This document shows, piece by piece, positions 33,990 through 43,346 of a stretch of DNA of 64,000 nucleotides. The position numbers were made by a program, and so were the translations under genes. Numbering within the stretch: position 1 is the first letter of the stretch; each line of letters begins with the position of its first letter. Below the pieces are notes generated by a model. The model did no database searches. It was not told the origin of the DNA and saw only the letters and a list, made by a program, of their open reading frames with translations. Origin of the DNA: an uncultured Eubacteriales bacterium. GTDB lineage: Bacteria > Bacillota > Clostridia > Christensenellales > Borkfalkiaceae. Location of the stretch: assembly GCA_905209085.1 (NCBI GenBank), contig CAJLRM010000003.1, positions 124,001 through 188,000 of the forward strand, written 5' to 3'.

Positions 33990-34706
33990 ATGTCTTTATT
34001 AAACGTCGAAAATCTCGAAGTTTCCTATGGCCTGATCAAGGCGATAAAGGGCATCTCCTTTCACGTGGAGGAGGGGGAAATCGTCGCTCTCATCGGCTCC
34101 AACGGCGCGGGCAAGACGACTACCATGCACGCCGTGTCCAAACTTATGGAGCCGGATACGGGAAAAATCGAATTTGCGGGAAAAGACGTCACCAGGTATC
34201 CCGCGCATAAGATCGTCGCACTGGGAATGAGTCAGGTGCCCGAGGGCAGACGGATCTTTCAGCAATTAAAAGTCAGGGACAATTTGACGATGGGGGCGTT
34301 CACCCGCAGGAACAAATCGGAATTTGCGCGCACGCTCGAAGAGATGTACGCGCTGTTCCCCATTCTCAAAGAGCGGGAACATCAGATAGCGGGGACTCTA
34401 TCGGGCGGTGAACAGCAGATGCTCGCGGTTGCCCGCGCGATGATGGCGCATCCCAAGCTGCTCCTTTTGGACGAACCGAGCATGGGGCTTTCCCCGCTCT
34501 ATGTCAGTCAAATTTTTTCGATGGTCGGAAAGATCAACGAAAGCGGCGTCACTGTCCTGCTCGTCGAACAGAACGCGAAACAGGCTCTTTCCATCGCCCA
34601 TCGCGCTTATGTCCTGGAAACGGGAAATATCAGTTTGGAAGGGACAGGTAAGGAACTACTGAATAACGAGCGCGTGAAAAGGGCGTATCTGGGCGAAGAA
34701 AACTGA
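33990..34706 (+). CDS. livF: Branched-chain amino acid ABC transporter ATPase LivF
   Basis: The 238-residue second ATPase of the complex: Walker A GSNGAGKTT, the LivF-type segment VPEGRRIFQQLKVRDNL, signature LSGGEQQMLAVARAM, Walker B LLLLDEPSMGLSP. GGAGGTG lies 8 bases before the ATG. An in-frame GTG nine bases upstream lies within the ribosome binding site and is rejected. Last gene of the liv operon. Confidence 0.95.
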   Translation: MSLLNVENLEVSYGLIKAIKGISFHVEEGEIVALIGSNGAGKTTTMHAVSKLMEPDTGKIEFAGKDVTRYPAHKIVALGMSQVPEGRRIFQQLKVRDNLTMGAFTRRNKSEFARTLEEMYALFPILKEREHQIAGTLSGGEQQMLAVARAMMAHPKLLLLDEPSMGLSPLYVSQIFSMVGKINESGVTVLLVEQNAKQALSIAHRAYVLETGNISLEGTGKELLNNERVKRAYLGEEN

Positions 34707-34749
34707 AAAGACGCGGTTTAAAGGTCCCGCTTTTAAACCGCGCGTCTTT
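34707..34749 (+). terminator. Terminator of the liv operon
   Basis: A long stem (AAAGACGCGGTTTAAA pairing with TTTAAACCGCGCGTCTTT, with a two-base bulge) directly after the livF stop. Its T-run is part of the stem's 3' arm. Confidence 0.7.
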
Positions 34750-34937
34750 GCGAAAAACGGCAGAGAGGATATTTCTTCGCAGTTTGGTTTTTCCGTAAAG
34801 CGCATAGGGCAAGGCGTGTATCTTTTTCGCGTCGATTAAAGCTTTCAGCGCTTTGAAGAAAAACAACAAAGCGGACTTTTCCCTCGTTTTATATCCAAAA
34901 AATTTTCGGGATCGTATAAAATTTTTAACACATCTCA

Positions 34938-34971
34938 GGCAGCGCCGCCTCCTTGCAGGGGCGGTATTGCC
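34938..34971 (+). other. Leader hairpin upstream of the citrate synthase-type gene
   Basis: GGCA..GCCGCC (34938-34949) pairs with GGCGGT..TGCC (34960-34971). It ends 30 bases before the start codon and has no T-run. The rest of the 34750-35000 gap holds TATAAA-like boxes but no promoter I can defend. Confidence 0.4.
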
Positions 34972-35000
34972 TTCATCGAAAACATACGGGAGGCACGGCT

Positions 35001-36374
35001 ATGTTGGAAAGATCGAAAAAAACAAACCTTCTCGAACAGAGATCGTATAAATATGACCTGCACGACGTGGAAACGCCGAATCTTTACACGGAGATATACG
35101 ATTACGCGGAGATTCCCAAAGTTCCCTTCAATCACAGACGAGTTCCGCTCGGTATGGCGGACGAAATCTTCATCACGGATACGTCGTTCCGCGACGGACA
35201 GCAATCGCGGACGCCCTATTCGGTGGACGAAATTGCGGACCTTTTTAAACTGCTCTCCCGACTCGGCGGGGAAAACGGCATCATACGCCAGACGGAATTT
35301 TTCGCGTACAGCAAACGGGATCGGGAGGCGATCGAAAAATGTCAGTCCCTCGGACTCGACTATCCCGAGATCACCACGTGGATTCGGGCGAAAAAAGAGG
35401 ACTTTTCCCTCGTCAAAAGCCTCGGCATCAAGGAAACGGGTATCCTCGTCAGCTGTTCGGATTATCACATTTTCAATAAGCTTGGACTGACGAGAAAACA
35501 GGCGCTCGACAAATACCTGGGTGTGGTGAAAGATGCTTTTGAGGCGGGACTTGTGCCGCGCTGTCATTTAGAGGACATCACGCGCGCAGATTTTTACGGC
35601 TTCGTCGTTCCCTTTGTCAACGAATTGCAGCGGGCTTCGGAGGAAGCGGGAATTCCCGTCAAAATCCGCGCCTGCGATACGATGGGGTACGGCGTGCCGT
35701 TTGCCGAGGTCGCGCTGCCGAGGAGCGTCGCGGGTATCGTGTACGGACTTCAACATTATTCGGGGATCTCTTCCGACCGACTCGAATGGCACGGGCATAA
35801 CGATTTCCACAAAGCGGTGGCGAACGCCACGACGGCATGGCTTTACGGGGCGGGCGCGGTCAATTGCTCTATGCTCGGCATCGGCGAGCGGACGGGGAAT
35901 ATTCCTCTCGAAGCGATGGTTTTGGAATACGCTTCCCTCCGCGGCTCGCTGGACGGTATGGACACCCGCGTAATTACGGAGATCGCCGATTATTACAGGG
36001 ACGCGATCGGCTTCGATATTCCGCCCATGACTCCGTACGTCGGCAGTCAGTTCAACATGACGCGCGCGGGCATCCACGCGGACGGGCTGATGAAGGACGA
36101 ACGCATCTATAATATTTTCGATACAAAGAAAATTCTCGGCAAAAGCGCGGGCGTCATGCTGGGGCAGAACTGCGGTCTGGCGGGCATTGCATATTGGATC
36201 AATCATCATTACGGCTTTAAGGGCGACGCTCTCGTCATGAAAGGCGAGGATGCGGTCATCGAGCTTAAAAAGGAAATCGACAAGATTTACGAAGGGGGCA
36301 GGGCTTCGATCATCGCGGAAAGCGAACTGGAAGAAATGCTTTCCAAAATCGACCCCGAAAAATTTAAGAGATAA
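35001..36374 (+). CDS. Homocitrate/isopropylmalate synthase-family protein, probable Re-citrate synthase
   Basis: A 457-residue HMGL-like TIM-barrel acyltransferase. The metal and substrate segment ITDTSFRDGQQSR, WHGHNDFHKAVANA with the metal-binding His pair, and NCSMLGIGERTGN are present. The long N-terminus before the barrel (YKYDLHDVETPNLYTEIYDY) and the lack of the LeuA C-terminal regulatory domain fit the clostridial Re-face citrate synthase group rather than LeuA. The next two genes encode aconitase and isocitrate dehydrogenase, which strongly supports condensation of oxaloacetate and acetyl-CoA to citrate for glutamate synthesis. Homocitrate synthase is the main alternative. GGGAGG precedes the ATG. 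Confidence 0.8.
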   Translation: MLERSKKTNLLEQRSYKYDLHDVETPNLYTEIYDYAEIPKVPFNHRRVPLGMADEIFITDTSFRDGQQSRTPYSVDEIADLFKLLSRLGGENGIIRQTEFFAYSKRDREAIEKCQSLGLDYPEITTWIRAKKEDFSLVKSLGIKETGILVSCSDYHIFNKLGLTRKQALDKYLGVVKDAFEAGLVPRCHLEDITRADFYGFVVPFVNELQRASEEAGIPVKIRACDTMGYGVPFAEVALPRSVAGIVYGLQHYSGISSDRLEWHGHNDFHKAVANATTAWLYGAGAVNCSMLGIGERTGNIPLEAMVLEYASLRGSLDGMDTRVITEIADYYRDAIGFDIPPMTPYVGSQFNMTRAGIHADGLMKDERIYNIFDTKKILGKSAGVMLGQNCGLAGIAYWINHHYGFKGDALVMKGEDAVIELKKEIDKIYEGGRASIIAESELEEMLSKIDPEKFKR

Positions 36375-36933
36375 AAACGGGCAAAGCCTTTGCCGCGGAG
36401 TTGCGGTACGAGCGGATTTGTGCTATAATAGAAACGATACTATGCGTTTGCACCAATAGTTCCCGCTGTTTTATATTCGGAAAAACGGATGCGGGAGTCG
36501 GAAACATTCGACGTTTGCGGACTTCTCTCCGAGAGGATAGCACAAGGGGAAAAGTAAGTGCGGTACAGGTATTTTCGCGCCCTGTTCAAACATCGTTTTC
36601 GTGGTTGCAACATAAATATAGCAGAGAACGCCTCTTGCGTAAAAGAGTGGCTCCCCGTTTCTACAAAATCCGAAAAGCTGCCTTTTTTTCGCTTCCGCCC
36701 GTTTCGCGGCTTTGAAAGAGTTGAAAGTTTACCGCTCATCGCGGGAGGCGTTCTGCGGCTTTGAAAAGGGCAAACCCCGCCGCTCTTTCACGGAACGCAG
36801 ATTTTGTCTTGCGGCCTGAAAAGACTTGACGCGCTGCCGTTTGCAGACGGAACGGATTTTTCGCTATCGCGGTTTAAAAAAATTCAAACCGTTTGGGACT
36901 TGTCGACGAAGCAGACTTTTCCATTTTGCTCGC
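36375..36933. other. Intergenic region upstream of the aconitase gene, no gene seen
   Basis: About 560 bases. A TATAAT box at 36424-36429 has only a weak -35 (TTGCGG, 17-bp spacer). Several short frames occur on both strands, but none has a ribosome binding site or recognisable product. Confidence 0.5.
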
Positions 36934-36965
36934 CTCCTTAAAAAATCCACTCGTTTTTTAAGGAG
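36934..36965 (+). promoter_or_regulatory. Perfect 12-bp hairpin masking an AAGGAG site upstream of the aconitase gene
   Basis: CTCCTTAAAAAA (36934-36945) and TTTTTTAAGGAG (36954-36965) are perfectly complementary with an 8-base loop. The 3' arm contains AAGGAG, which would serve the in-frame ATG at 36980. The fold could hide that site or act as a weak terminator (T-run inside the stem). Confidence 0.5.
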
Positions 36966-37012
36966 AGAAATTGGAATAGATGCTCGAAAATAAAAGAAGT
37001 AAAAGGAAAGAT

Positions 37013-38941
37013 ATGGGACAGACAATCGCACAAAAAATCATAGCCAAACATCTCCTTTCGGGGGAGATGAAAGCGGGCGCGGAAATCGCGCTCAAAATCG
37101 ATCAGACTCTGACGCAGGACGCCACGGGCACCATGGCCTATCTCGAATTCGAGAGCATGGGCATCCCGCGTGTGAGAACGGAAAAATCCGTGGCGTATAT
37201 CGACCACAACACCTTGCAGACGGGGTTCGAGAATCCGGACGATCATCTGTTTATCCAGACGATCGCCAAAAAGTACGGCGTGTATTTTTCGCGGCCGGGC
37301 AACGGCATCTGCCATCAGGTGCACCTTGAACGCTTCGGGATTCCCGGCAAGACGCTGATCGGCTCGGACAGTCACACGCCCACGGGCGGGGGACTGGGAA
37401 TGTTGGCGTTCGGCGCGGGCGGCATGGACGTCGCGGTGGCGATGGGGGGCGGCGCGTACTATATCACGATGCCCAAAATGCTGAAAGTCAATCTGACGGG
37501 CAAACTCCGTCCTTACGTGACGGCGAAGGACGTCAGTTTGGAAATTTTGCGCCTCTTGTCCGTCAAGGGCGGCGTGGGGTATATCGTCGAATGGGGAGGG
37601 GAGGGAGTAAAGACTCTGACGGTCCCCGAACGCGCCACCATCGCCAATATGGGCGCGGAGCTGGGCGCGACCACCTCCGTTTTCCCTTCCGACGAGGAAA
37701 CGGAGAAATTCCTGACGGCGCAGGGGCGGGCGCAGGATTACGTGCCTTTGGCGAGCGACGCGGACGCCGAATACGATAAGATTGTGGAGATCGATTTGAG
37801 CGCGTTAGAGCCTTTGATCGCCCTGCCGCACAGTCCCGATAACGTGGTAAAGGCGAGTTCTTTGGAGGGGAAAAAGGTGGATCAGGTGTGCATAGGCTCC
37901 TGCACCAATTCCTCGCTGTACGATATGCTGAAAGTGGCGGCGATCCTGCGCGGAAAAAGAATCGTGGAAAGCGTCAGCGCGTCCGTTTCTCCCGGTTCCA
38001 AACAGGTGCTCGCGCAGCTGGCGGAATCGGGCGCGTTGAACGACATCCTCTCGTCCGGCGCGCGGGTTCTCGAATGCGCGTGCGGTCCCTGTATCGGCAT
38101 GGGCTTCGCCCCCAATTCGGGCGGCGTTTCCCTGCGTACCTTCAATCGGAATTTCGAGGGCAGGAGCGGCACCAAGGACGCGAATATCTGCCTCTGTTCC
38201 CCCGAAACGGCGGCTGCTTCCGCCCTCAGCGGCTATATTACCGACCCGCGGACTTTGAAAGGCGAACTTGCCGTAACGCTTCCCGCTTCCTTTAAGATCG
38301 ACGACAGCGCGGTGATTCCGCCCGCCCCGGAAAAGGAGGCTGCGGCTTTGGAAATAAAGCGCGGACCGAATATCAAGCCTTTCCCCGTCAACGTGCCCCT
38401 CGGCGACGAAATGGCGGTCAGGGTGTCCTTAAAGACGGGCGACAATATCACCACCGACCACATCATGCCCGCGGGCGCCAAGATCCTTCCCTTCCGTTCG
38501 AATATCCCGTATATGTCAAACTTCTGTTTTTCCGCGGTGGATAAGGACTTCCCCGCGCGGGCGCGCGAGTATGGAAACAGCGTCATCGTGGGCGGAATCA
38601 ATTACGGGCAGGGCTCCTCGCGGGAACACGCGGCGCTCGTACCCATGTATTTGGGCGTCAAAGCGGTGGTCGCCAAAAGCTTTGCCCGCATTCACGCCGC
38701 CAATCTCGTAAACGCGGGCATCCTGCCCCTCGAATTCGAGAACGCGGCGGATTACGACGCCGTTTCCCTTTCGGACGAAATTGAGTTCGACGACCTTTTC
38801 GCTTCTTTAAAGGCGGGGCGCGTCAAGGCTGTCGATCTGACGACGGGCAAAACTTTCTACCTTAAATGCGCTCTCACCGAAAGGTCTTACGGCATTCTCC
38901 GCGCGGGCGGACTTCTCAATTACACGAGGGAGGTGAAATGA
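37013..38941 (+). CDS. Aconitate hydratase
   Basis: A 642-residue [4Fe-4S] hydratase interconverting citrate and isocitrate. It has SDSHTPTGGGLGMLAFG, the iron-sulfur ligands in CIGSCTNSS and CACGPCIGMG, and the C-terminal swivel domain (TGDNITTDHIMPAG, NYGQGSSREHAA) in one chain. It is of the short, single-chain type, not the 850-900-residue AcnA. The start at 37013 (MGQTIAQKII) has AAAGGAAAG upstream; an in-frame ATG at 36980 is the alternative and would use the AAGGAG masked in a hairpin. The stop overlaps the next start (ATGA). Confidence 0.92.
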   Translation: MGQTIAQKIIAKHLLSGEMKAGAEIALKIDQTLTQDATGTMAYLEFESMGIPRVRTEKSVAYIDHNTLQTGFENPDDHLFIQTIAKKYGVYFSRPGNGICHQVHLERFGIPGKTLIGSDSHTPTGGGLGMLAFGAGGMDVAVAMGGGAYYITMPKMLKVNLTGKLRPYVTAKDVSLEILRLLSVKGGVGYIVEWGGEGVKTLTVPERATIANMGAELGATTSVFPSDEETEKFLTAQGRAQDYVPLASDADAEYDKIVEIDLSALEPLIALPHSPDNVVKASSLEGKKVDQVCIGSCTNSSLYDMLKVAAILRGKRIVESVSASVSPGSKQVLAQLAESGALNDILSSGARVLECACGPCIGMGFAPNSGGVSLRTFNRNFEGRSGTKDANICLCSPETAAASALSGYITDPRTLKGELAVTLPASFKIDDSAVIPPAPEKEAAALEIKRGPNIKPFPVNVPLGDEMAVRVSLKTGDNITTDHIMPAGAKILPFRSNIPYMSNFCFSAVDKDFPARAREYGNSVIVGGINYGQGSSREHAALVPMYLGVKAVVAKSFARIHAANLVNAGILPLEFENAADYDAVSLSDEIEFDDLFASLKAGRVKAVDLTTGKTFYLKCALTERSYGILRAGGLLNYTREVK

Positions 38942-40065
38942 CGATGGACCGGATAGAAGCGGCGGTGGAGAAATTCAGGGAATTGCTCGCGGGCCAGTGC
39001 GAACGCGCGGAAAAAATGAAAAACGTCCCTTCGAAAAAGACGAACGGGGAAAGGGTGAAGATCGGACTGATCGACGGCGACGGGATTGGTCCCATCCTCA
39101 TGAACGAGGCGAAACGAGTTCTCTCCGCGCTCCTTAAAAATGAATTGGAGGGGGGCAGGGTAGAGTTGAAAGAGATTGAGGGGCTGACGATCGAAAACCG
39201 CCTCCGTCTCGGCGTTTCCATTCCCCCCGATACGCTCGAAGCAATCAGGGAATGCGACGTACTTTTGAAAGGGCCCACGGAAACCCCCAAGGGCGGCACG
39301 ATGGAGAGCGCGAACGTCGCGCTCCGAAGAGAGCTGGATCTTTTCTCCAACGTCCGTCCCGTGAAACTGGAAAGCGAGGGGATCGACTGGACGTTTTTCA
39401 GGGAAAACACGGAAGGGGAATACGTGCTCGGCAGTTCGGGCGTGGAGATTCCCGGCGTTCTCGCTTTCGATTTCAAAGTGACCACGGACGAGGGAACGCG
39501 CCGTATCGCGCGGGCGGCGTTCGATTTCGCGGTCAAAAACAAAAAGACGCATATCGCCGTCGTCACCAAGGCGAATATAATGAAAAAGACGGACGGCAAA
39601 TTTTCGGAACTTTGCCACGAAGTGGCGAAGGAATACCCCGGAATTGCCATCGAGGATTATTATATCGACATCATGTGCGCCAATCTTCTCAATAGAGAGA
39701 TACGCCGAAAATTTCAGGTGTTCGTGCTCCCCAATCTGTACGGCGACATCATTACGGACGAAGCGGCGCAGATTCAGGGAGGCGTGGGCACGGCGGGCAG
39801 CGCCAACGTCGGCGCCCGGTACGCCATGTTCGAGGCGGTCCACGGCAGCGCGCCCCGCCTGATCGCGGAAGGGCTGGGCGAATACGCCTCTCCCGAGAGC
39901 ATCCTCCGCGCGGCGGCGATGCTGCTCGCGCACGTGGGAAAGAAGGCGCAGAGCGAATCCCTCTCCCGCGCGATAGACAAAGCGGCTTCCGTCCTCACCT
40001 GCGACGGCACGGCTTCGGGCGCGAAAGCAAGGGATTTCGCGGACGCCGTGATCGCGGCGCTCTGA
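38938..40065 (+). CDS. Isocitrate dehydrogenase (isocitrate/isopropylmalate dehydrogenase family)
   Basis: A 375-residue decarboxylating dehydrogenase forming 2-oxoglutarate from isocitrate. Family features: GLIDGDGIGPILMNEA, RENTEGEY, KANIMKKTDG, the metal-binding region LYGDIITDEAA, and EAVHGSAPRLIAEG. Residues 1-45 are a helical N-terminal extension before the fold begins. The adjacent aconitase (ATGA overlap) and Re-citrate synthase-type gene point to isocitrate rather than isopropylmalate or homoisocitrate. NAD or NADP preference cannot be settled. GGGAGGTG precedes the ATG. Confidence 0.88.
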   Translation: MTMDRIEAAVEKFRELLAGQCERAEKMKNVPSKKTNGERVKIGLIDGDGIGPILMNEAKRVLSALLKNELEGGRVELKEIEGLTIENRLRLGVSIPPDTLEAIRECDVLLKGPTETPKGGTMESANVALRRELDLFSNVRPVKLESEGIDWTFFRENTEGEYVLGSSGVEIPGVLAFDFKVTTDEGTRRIARAAFDFAVKNKKTHIAVVTKANIMKKTDGKFSELCHEVAKEYPGIAIEDYYIDIMCANLLNREIRRKFQVFVLPNLYGDIITDEAAQIQGGVGTAGSANVGARYAMFEAVHGSAPRLIAEGLGEYASPESILRAAAMLLAHVGKKAQSESLSRAIDKAASVLTCDGTASGAKARDFADAVIAAL

Positions 40066-40282
40066 AAATTTTTCGTTTCCTGTCCGCTTCCCGTTTCCGC
40101 CGACTCCGTTTTATTTTTCTTTTCCTCTCTCTTTGACGCTGCAATACTTCTTTCAGTCCGCATCCTTTTGCGGCGGTCCTGCGAAGCGCTTTCTTCACGG
40201 CGGGAAAAAAGCGAAAAAAGCGCCTGTTCCGCTGCGCAAAAGCTGTACTTATCGCGGAAATTGTGATAAAATAAATACCATT

Positions 40283-41056
40283 ATGAGAATCGTGATAAAA
40301 ATAGGAACATCGACGCTCGCCTATTCCACGGGGCGGCTGAACATTCGCCGCGTGGAACAGCTTTGCCGTACGATGAGCGACTTAAAAAACGCGGGCAACG
40401 AGATCATTCTCATCTCTTCGGGCGCCATCGGCATGGGCGTGGGAAAACTGGGACTGAAATCCCGTCCCACGGACATTCCCACCAAACAGGCGGCGGCAGC
40501 GGTGGGACAGTGCGAGCTGATGTATACCTACGATAAGCTGTTCGAGGAATATAACCATACGGTGGCGCAGATTCTGTTGACGGGCGAAGACATCGAAAAT
40601 GAAAAGCGTCGGGAAAATTTCCGCAACACGGTGTTCCGGCTGCTGTCGCTAGGAGTTCTTCCTATCGTCAACGAAAACGATACGGTGGCGACGGACGAGA
40701 TCGTGATCGGCGACAACGACACGCTCGCGGCGGTGGTGGCGGTGAACGTGGAGGCGGACCTTCTCGTTCTGCTCTCGGACATCGACGGACTCTATACGCA
40801 AGATCCGCATAAATTTCCTTCCGCCCGTCTGCTTTCGCAAGTCGAGGAACTGACGCCCGAAATCTTTGCGCTTGCGGGGGAGAAAGGCTCGCCGTTGGGG
40901 ACGGGCGGGATGCGCACCAAGCTTTGCGCCGCGGAAATATCGACAAACGCGGGAATCGACATGATCATCGCCAACGGCGCGGATCCCCTGGCGCTGTATA
41001 ATATTGCCGACGGCAAAGCCTTCGGAACAAAATTCGTCGGCAAACGGAGGAGATAG
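40283..41056 (+). CDS. proB: Glutamate 5-kinase, short form without PUA domain
   Basis: A 257-residue amino-acid kinase performing the first step of proline synthesis. It has KIGTSTL, ISSGAIGMGVGKLGL, IVNENDTVATDEI, GDNDTLAAVVAVNV, LLSDIDGLYTQDP and GTGGMRTKL. The PUA RNA-binding-like domain of the E. coli-length enzyme is absent, as in many short forms. No ribosome binding site is visible. A TAAAAT box (40268-40273) lies only 10 bases before the ATG, so the message may be leaderless or nearly so. The frame is open 50 codons upstream but unconvincing. Confidence 0.92.
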   Translation: MRIVIKIGTSTLAYSTGRLNIRRVEQLCRTMSDLKNAGNEIILISSGAIGMGVGKLGLKSRPTDIPTKQAAAAVGQCELMYTYDKLFEEYNHTVAQILLTGEDIENEKRRENFRNTVFRLLSLGVLPIVNENDTVATDEIVIGDNDTLAAVVAVNVEADLLVLLSDIDGLYTQDPHKFPSARLLSQVEELTPEIFALAGEKGSPLGTGGMRTKLCAAEISTNAGIDMIIANGADPLALYNIADGKAFGTKFVGKRRR

Positions 41057-41057
41057 G

Positions 41058-42320
41058 ATGAAGAAAACGGAAGACATTTTGCTCGCCGCACGGGGGACGA
41101 AAGGGCGGGCGGCGGGACTGGATACGCCGACGAAAGACGTTGCCCTTTACGCCGTCGCGCACGCTCTCTTGTATAATGCGGAGAAAATTCTCGCGGCAAA
41201 CCGCGCGGATATGGAACGGGCAAAAGGAAAGCTCTCCGAGGCGATGCTCGACAGACTGCTGTTGACAAAGGAGCGGCTGATCGCCATGTCGAACGGCGTG
41301 CGCGCCGTAGCCGCCTTGGAGGATCCCGTGGGTCGGGTGCTGGAAAGTACCGTCCGTCCCAACGGCTTGAAGATTGAAAAGGTTTCCGTTCCCTTCGGCG
41401 TCGTGGCGGTCATTTATGAGAGCCGTCCCAATGTCGCCGCGGACGCGGCGGCGCTGTGCATCAAGAGCGGCAATGTCTGCGTGCTCCGCGGTGGCGGCGA
41501 CGCGTACGAGTCCTCCCACGCCGTCGTGGAGGTCATGCGGGAGGCTCTGGAAGGGGTGGGGCTTCCGCGCGAACTTATCAATATCGTGGACGACGCTTCC
41601 CAAGAGGGTGCGCGTGCGCTGATGTGCGCCCGCGGGTGGGTAGATCTGCTCATTCCCCGAGGCGGGGCGGAACTGATCCGCGCGTGCGTCGAAAACGCCA
41701 CGGTGCCCTGCATCGAAACGGGTACGGGCGTCTGCCATATTTACGTGGATAAAAGCGCCAATATGGAAAAGGCGCTGGACATCGTCGAAAACGCCAAGGC
41801 GAGCCGCCCTTCCGTGTGCAACGCCGCCGAGGTCTGCCTCGTCCATCGGGAGATCGCCCCGAAATTCCTCCCCCTGCTCGAAGCGCGGCTGACCAAGGAG
41901 CGCGTGGCGCGCGGAGAAACTCCCGTAGAGCTCAGACTCGACGCCCGCGCGGCGGAAATTATCGACGGCACGCCCGCGGCAGACGGGGATTTCGATCGCG
42001 AATTTCTCGATTACGTCTTGGCGGTCGCCGTGGTGGAGGACGTGTATGCGGCGGCGGACCACATTGCCCGTCACTCCACGGGACACAGCGAGGCCATCGT
42101 CGCCCGGGACGAAGGAGCGCAGAAGGCGTTTCTATCCCTCGTGGACAGCGCGGCGGTGTATGTCAACGCGTCCACCCGTTTTACCGACGGCGGCGAATTC
42201 GGGCTCGGCTGCGAGATGGGCATTTCCACGCAGAAGCTGCACGCGCGCGGCCCCATGGGGCTTCGAGAACTCAATTCCTATCAATACAGAATCAGGGGCG
42301 ACGGTCAGATCAGGCGTTGA
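41058..42320 (+). CDS. proA: Glutamate-5-semialdehyde dehydrogenase (gamma-glutamyl phosphate reductase)
   Basis: A 420-residue NADPH-dependent enzyme for the second step of proline synthesis. It shows FGVVAVIYESRPNV, the catalytic Cys in SRPSVCNAAE, the DDASQEGARALM segment, and the C-terminal FTDGGEFGLGCEMGISTQKL. The start lies 2 bases after the proB stop, with GGAGGAG upstream. AlaR/ArgR-type operators were not seen. Confidence 0.96.
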   Translation: MKKTEDILLAARGTKGRAAGLDTPTKDVALYAVAHALLYNAEKILAANRADMERAKGKLSEAMLDRLLLTKERLIAMSNGVRAVAALEDPVGRVLESTVRPNGLKIEKVSVPFGVVAVIYESRPNVAADAAALCIKSGNVCVLRGGGDAYESSHAVVEVMREALEGVGLPRELINIVDDASQEGARALMCARGWVDLLIPRGGAELIRACVENATVPCIETGTGVCHIYVDKSANMEKALDIVENAKASRPSVCNAAEVCLVHREIAPKFLPLLEARLTKERVARGETPVELRLDARAAEIIDGTPAADGDFDREFLDYVLAVAVVEDVYAAADHIARHSTGHSEAIVARDEGAQKAFLSLVDSAAVYVNASTRFTDGGEFGLGCEMGISTQKLHARGPMGLRELNSYQYRIRGDGQIRR

Positions 42321-42497
42321 GAACGCGATACGCGCGGCGTTGTCGGACGGCTGCGCCGCCGTAAATTCCGGAAGATACTTTGTCCCTCGCGAGCGGAACG
42401 GGCTGCCGCATTCGCCCTTTCGGGGCTTTTTTGCAAAAAATTTATTTTAAAATCCATACGATTGCGTTTTTCAAACGCTCTGAAAAAGGAGCAGGTC

Positions 42498-43319
42498 ATG
42501 TATACGTTCGGATTCATAGGCGTAGGAAATATGGGCGGCGCCCTGGCGCGCGCGGTGTGCTGCAAATGTCCGCCTGAAAGGGTACTTCTCTCCAACCGCA
42601 CGGCGGCAAAGGCGGAGGCGCTCGCGCGGGAACTCGGCTGCGCGGCGGCGGATAACGAAGCGGTAGCTCGTTCGTGTAAATATATTTTTCTCGGCGTGAA
42701 GCCGCAGATGCTGGGAGAGCTGTTGCCCCGCTTTGCTCCGATCTGGAAGGAACGCCTGTCGCGCGGAGAGCGCTTTGCTCTCGTTTCGATGGCGGCGGGC
42801 ACCTCTATGCGGACGCTGGCCTCCCTGTGCGGCGTTTCTCTGCCCGTCATCCGCATCATGCCCAATACGCCCGTTTCCGTGGGGGCGGGGATGGTCCTGT
42901 ATACGGCCAACTCGCTGACGACGAAAAGCGAACTTGCGGAGTTTACGTCCGCGCTCGAACTCGCGGGGGAAACGGACGAGATTTCAGAAGAGGAAATGGA
43001 CGCGGCAAGCGTAATTTCGGGCTGTGCGCCCGCCTTCGTGTTCATGTTCATGAAGGCGCTGGCGGACGCGGGCGTCCGCATCGGTCTGGACGAAAAAAAG
43101 TCGCTGTTTTATGCGGGGCAGACGCTGCTCGGCGCGGCGAAGCTGGCGATAGAAACGGGAAAAGCCCCCGATCAGCTGAAAACGGAGGTTTGCAGTCCCG
43201 GCGGCACCACCATAGAAGGAGTAAAGAGCCTGGCGGCGGACGGGCTTGAAAAAGTCGTTTCCCGCGCGGTTTCCGCTTCCTATCAAAGGACGCTGGAACT
43301 GGCGGGAAAGAAGTCCTGA
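42498..43319 (+). CDS. proC: Pyrroline-5-carboxylate reductase
   Basis: A 273-residue enzyme for the last step of proline synthesis. It has the N-terminal Rossmann motif GFIGVGNMGGALARAV, the IRIMPNTPVSVGAGM segment, and the C-terminal dimer domain ending VCSPGGTTIEGVKSL. AAAGGAG lies upstream of the chosen ATG. A 177-base gap from proA holds only a short GC stem (near 42413-42430) followed by TTTTTT, possibly a partial terminator. Confidence 0.95.
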   Translation: MYTFGFIGVGNMGGALARAVCCKCPPERVLLSNRTAAKAEALARELGCAAADNEAVARSCKYIFLGVKPQMLGELLPRFAPIWKERLSRGERFALVSMAAGTSMRTLASLCGVSLPVIRIMPNTPVSVGAGMVLYTANSLTTKSELAEFTSALELAGETDEISEEEMDAASVISGCAPAFVFMFMKALADAGVRIGLDEKKSLFYAGQTLLGAAKLAIETGKAPDQLKTEVCSPGGTTIEGVKSLAADGLEKVVSRAVSASYQRTLELAGKKS

Positions 43320-43346
43320 CAGAAAAAAGGCGATTTGCGAGGTGTT

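Noticed and set aside
36401..36764. Overlapping short frames upstream of the aconitase gene on both strands
   Set aside because: None has a ribosome binding site; the products have no recognisable pattern.
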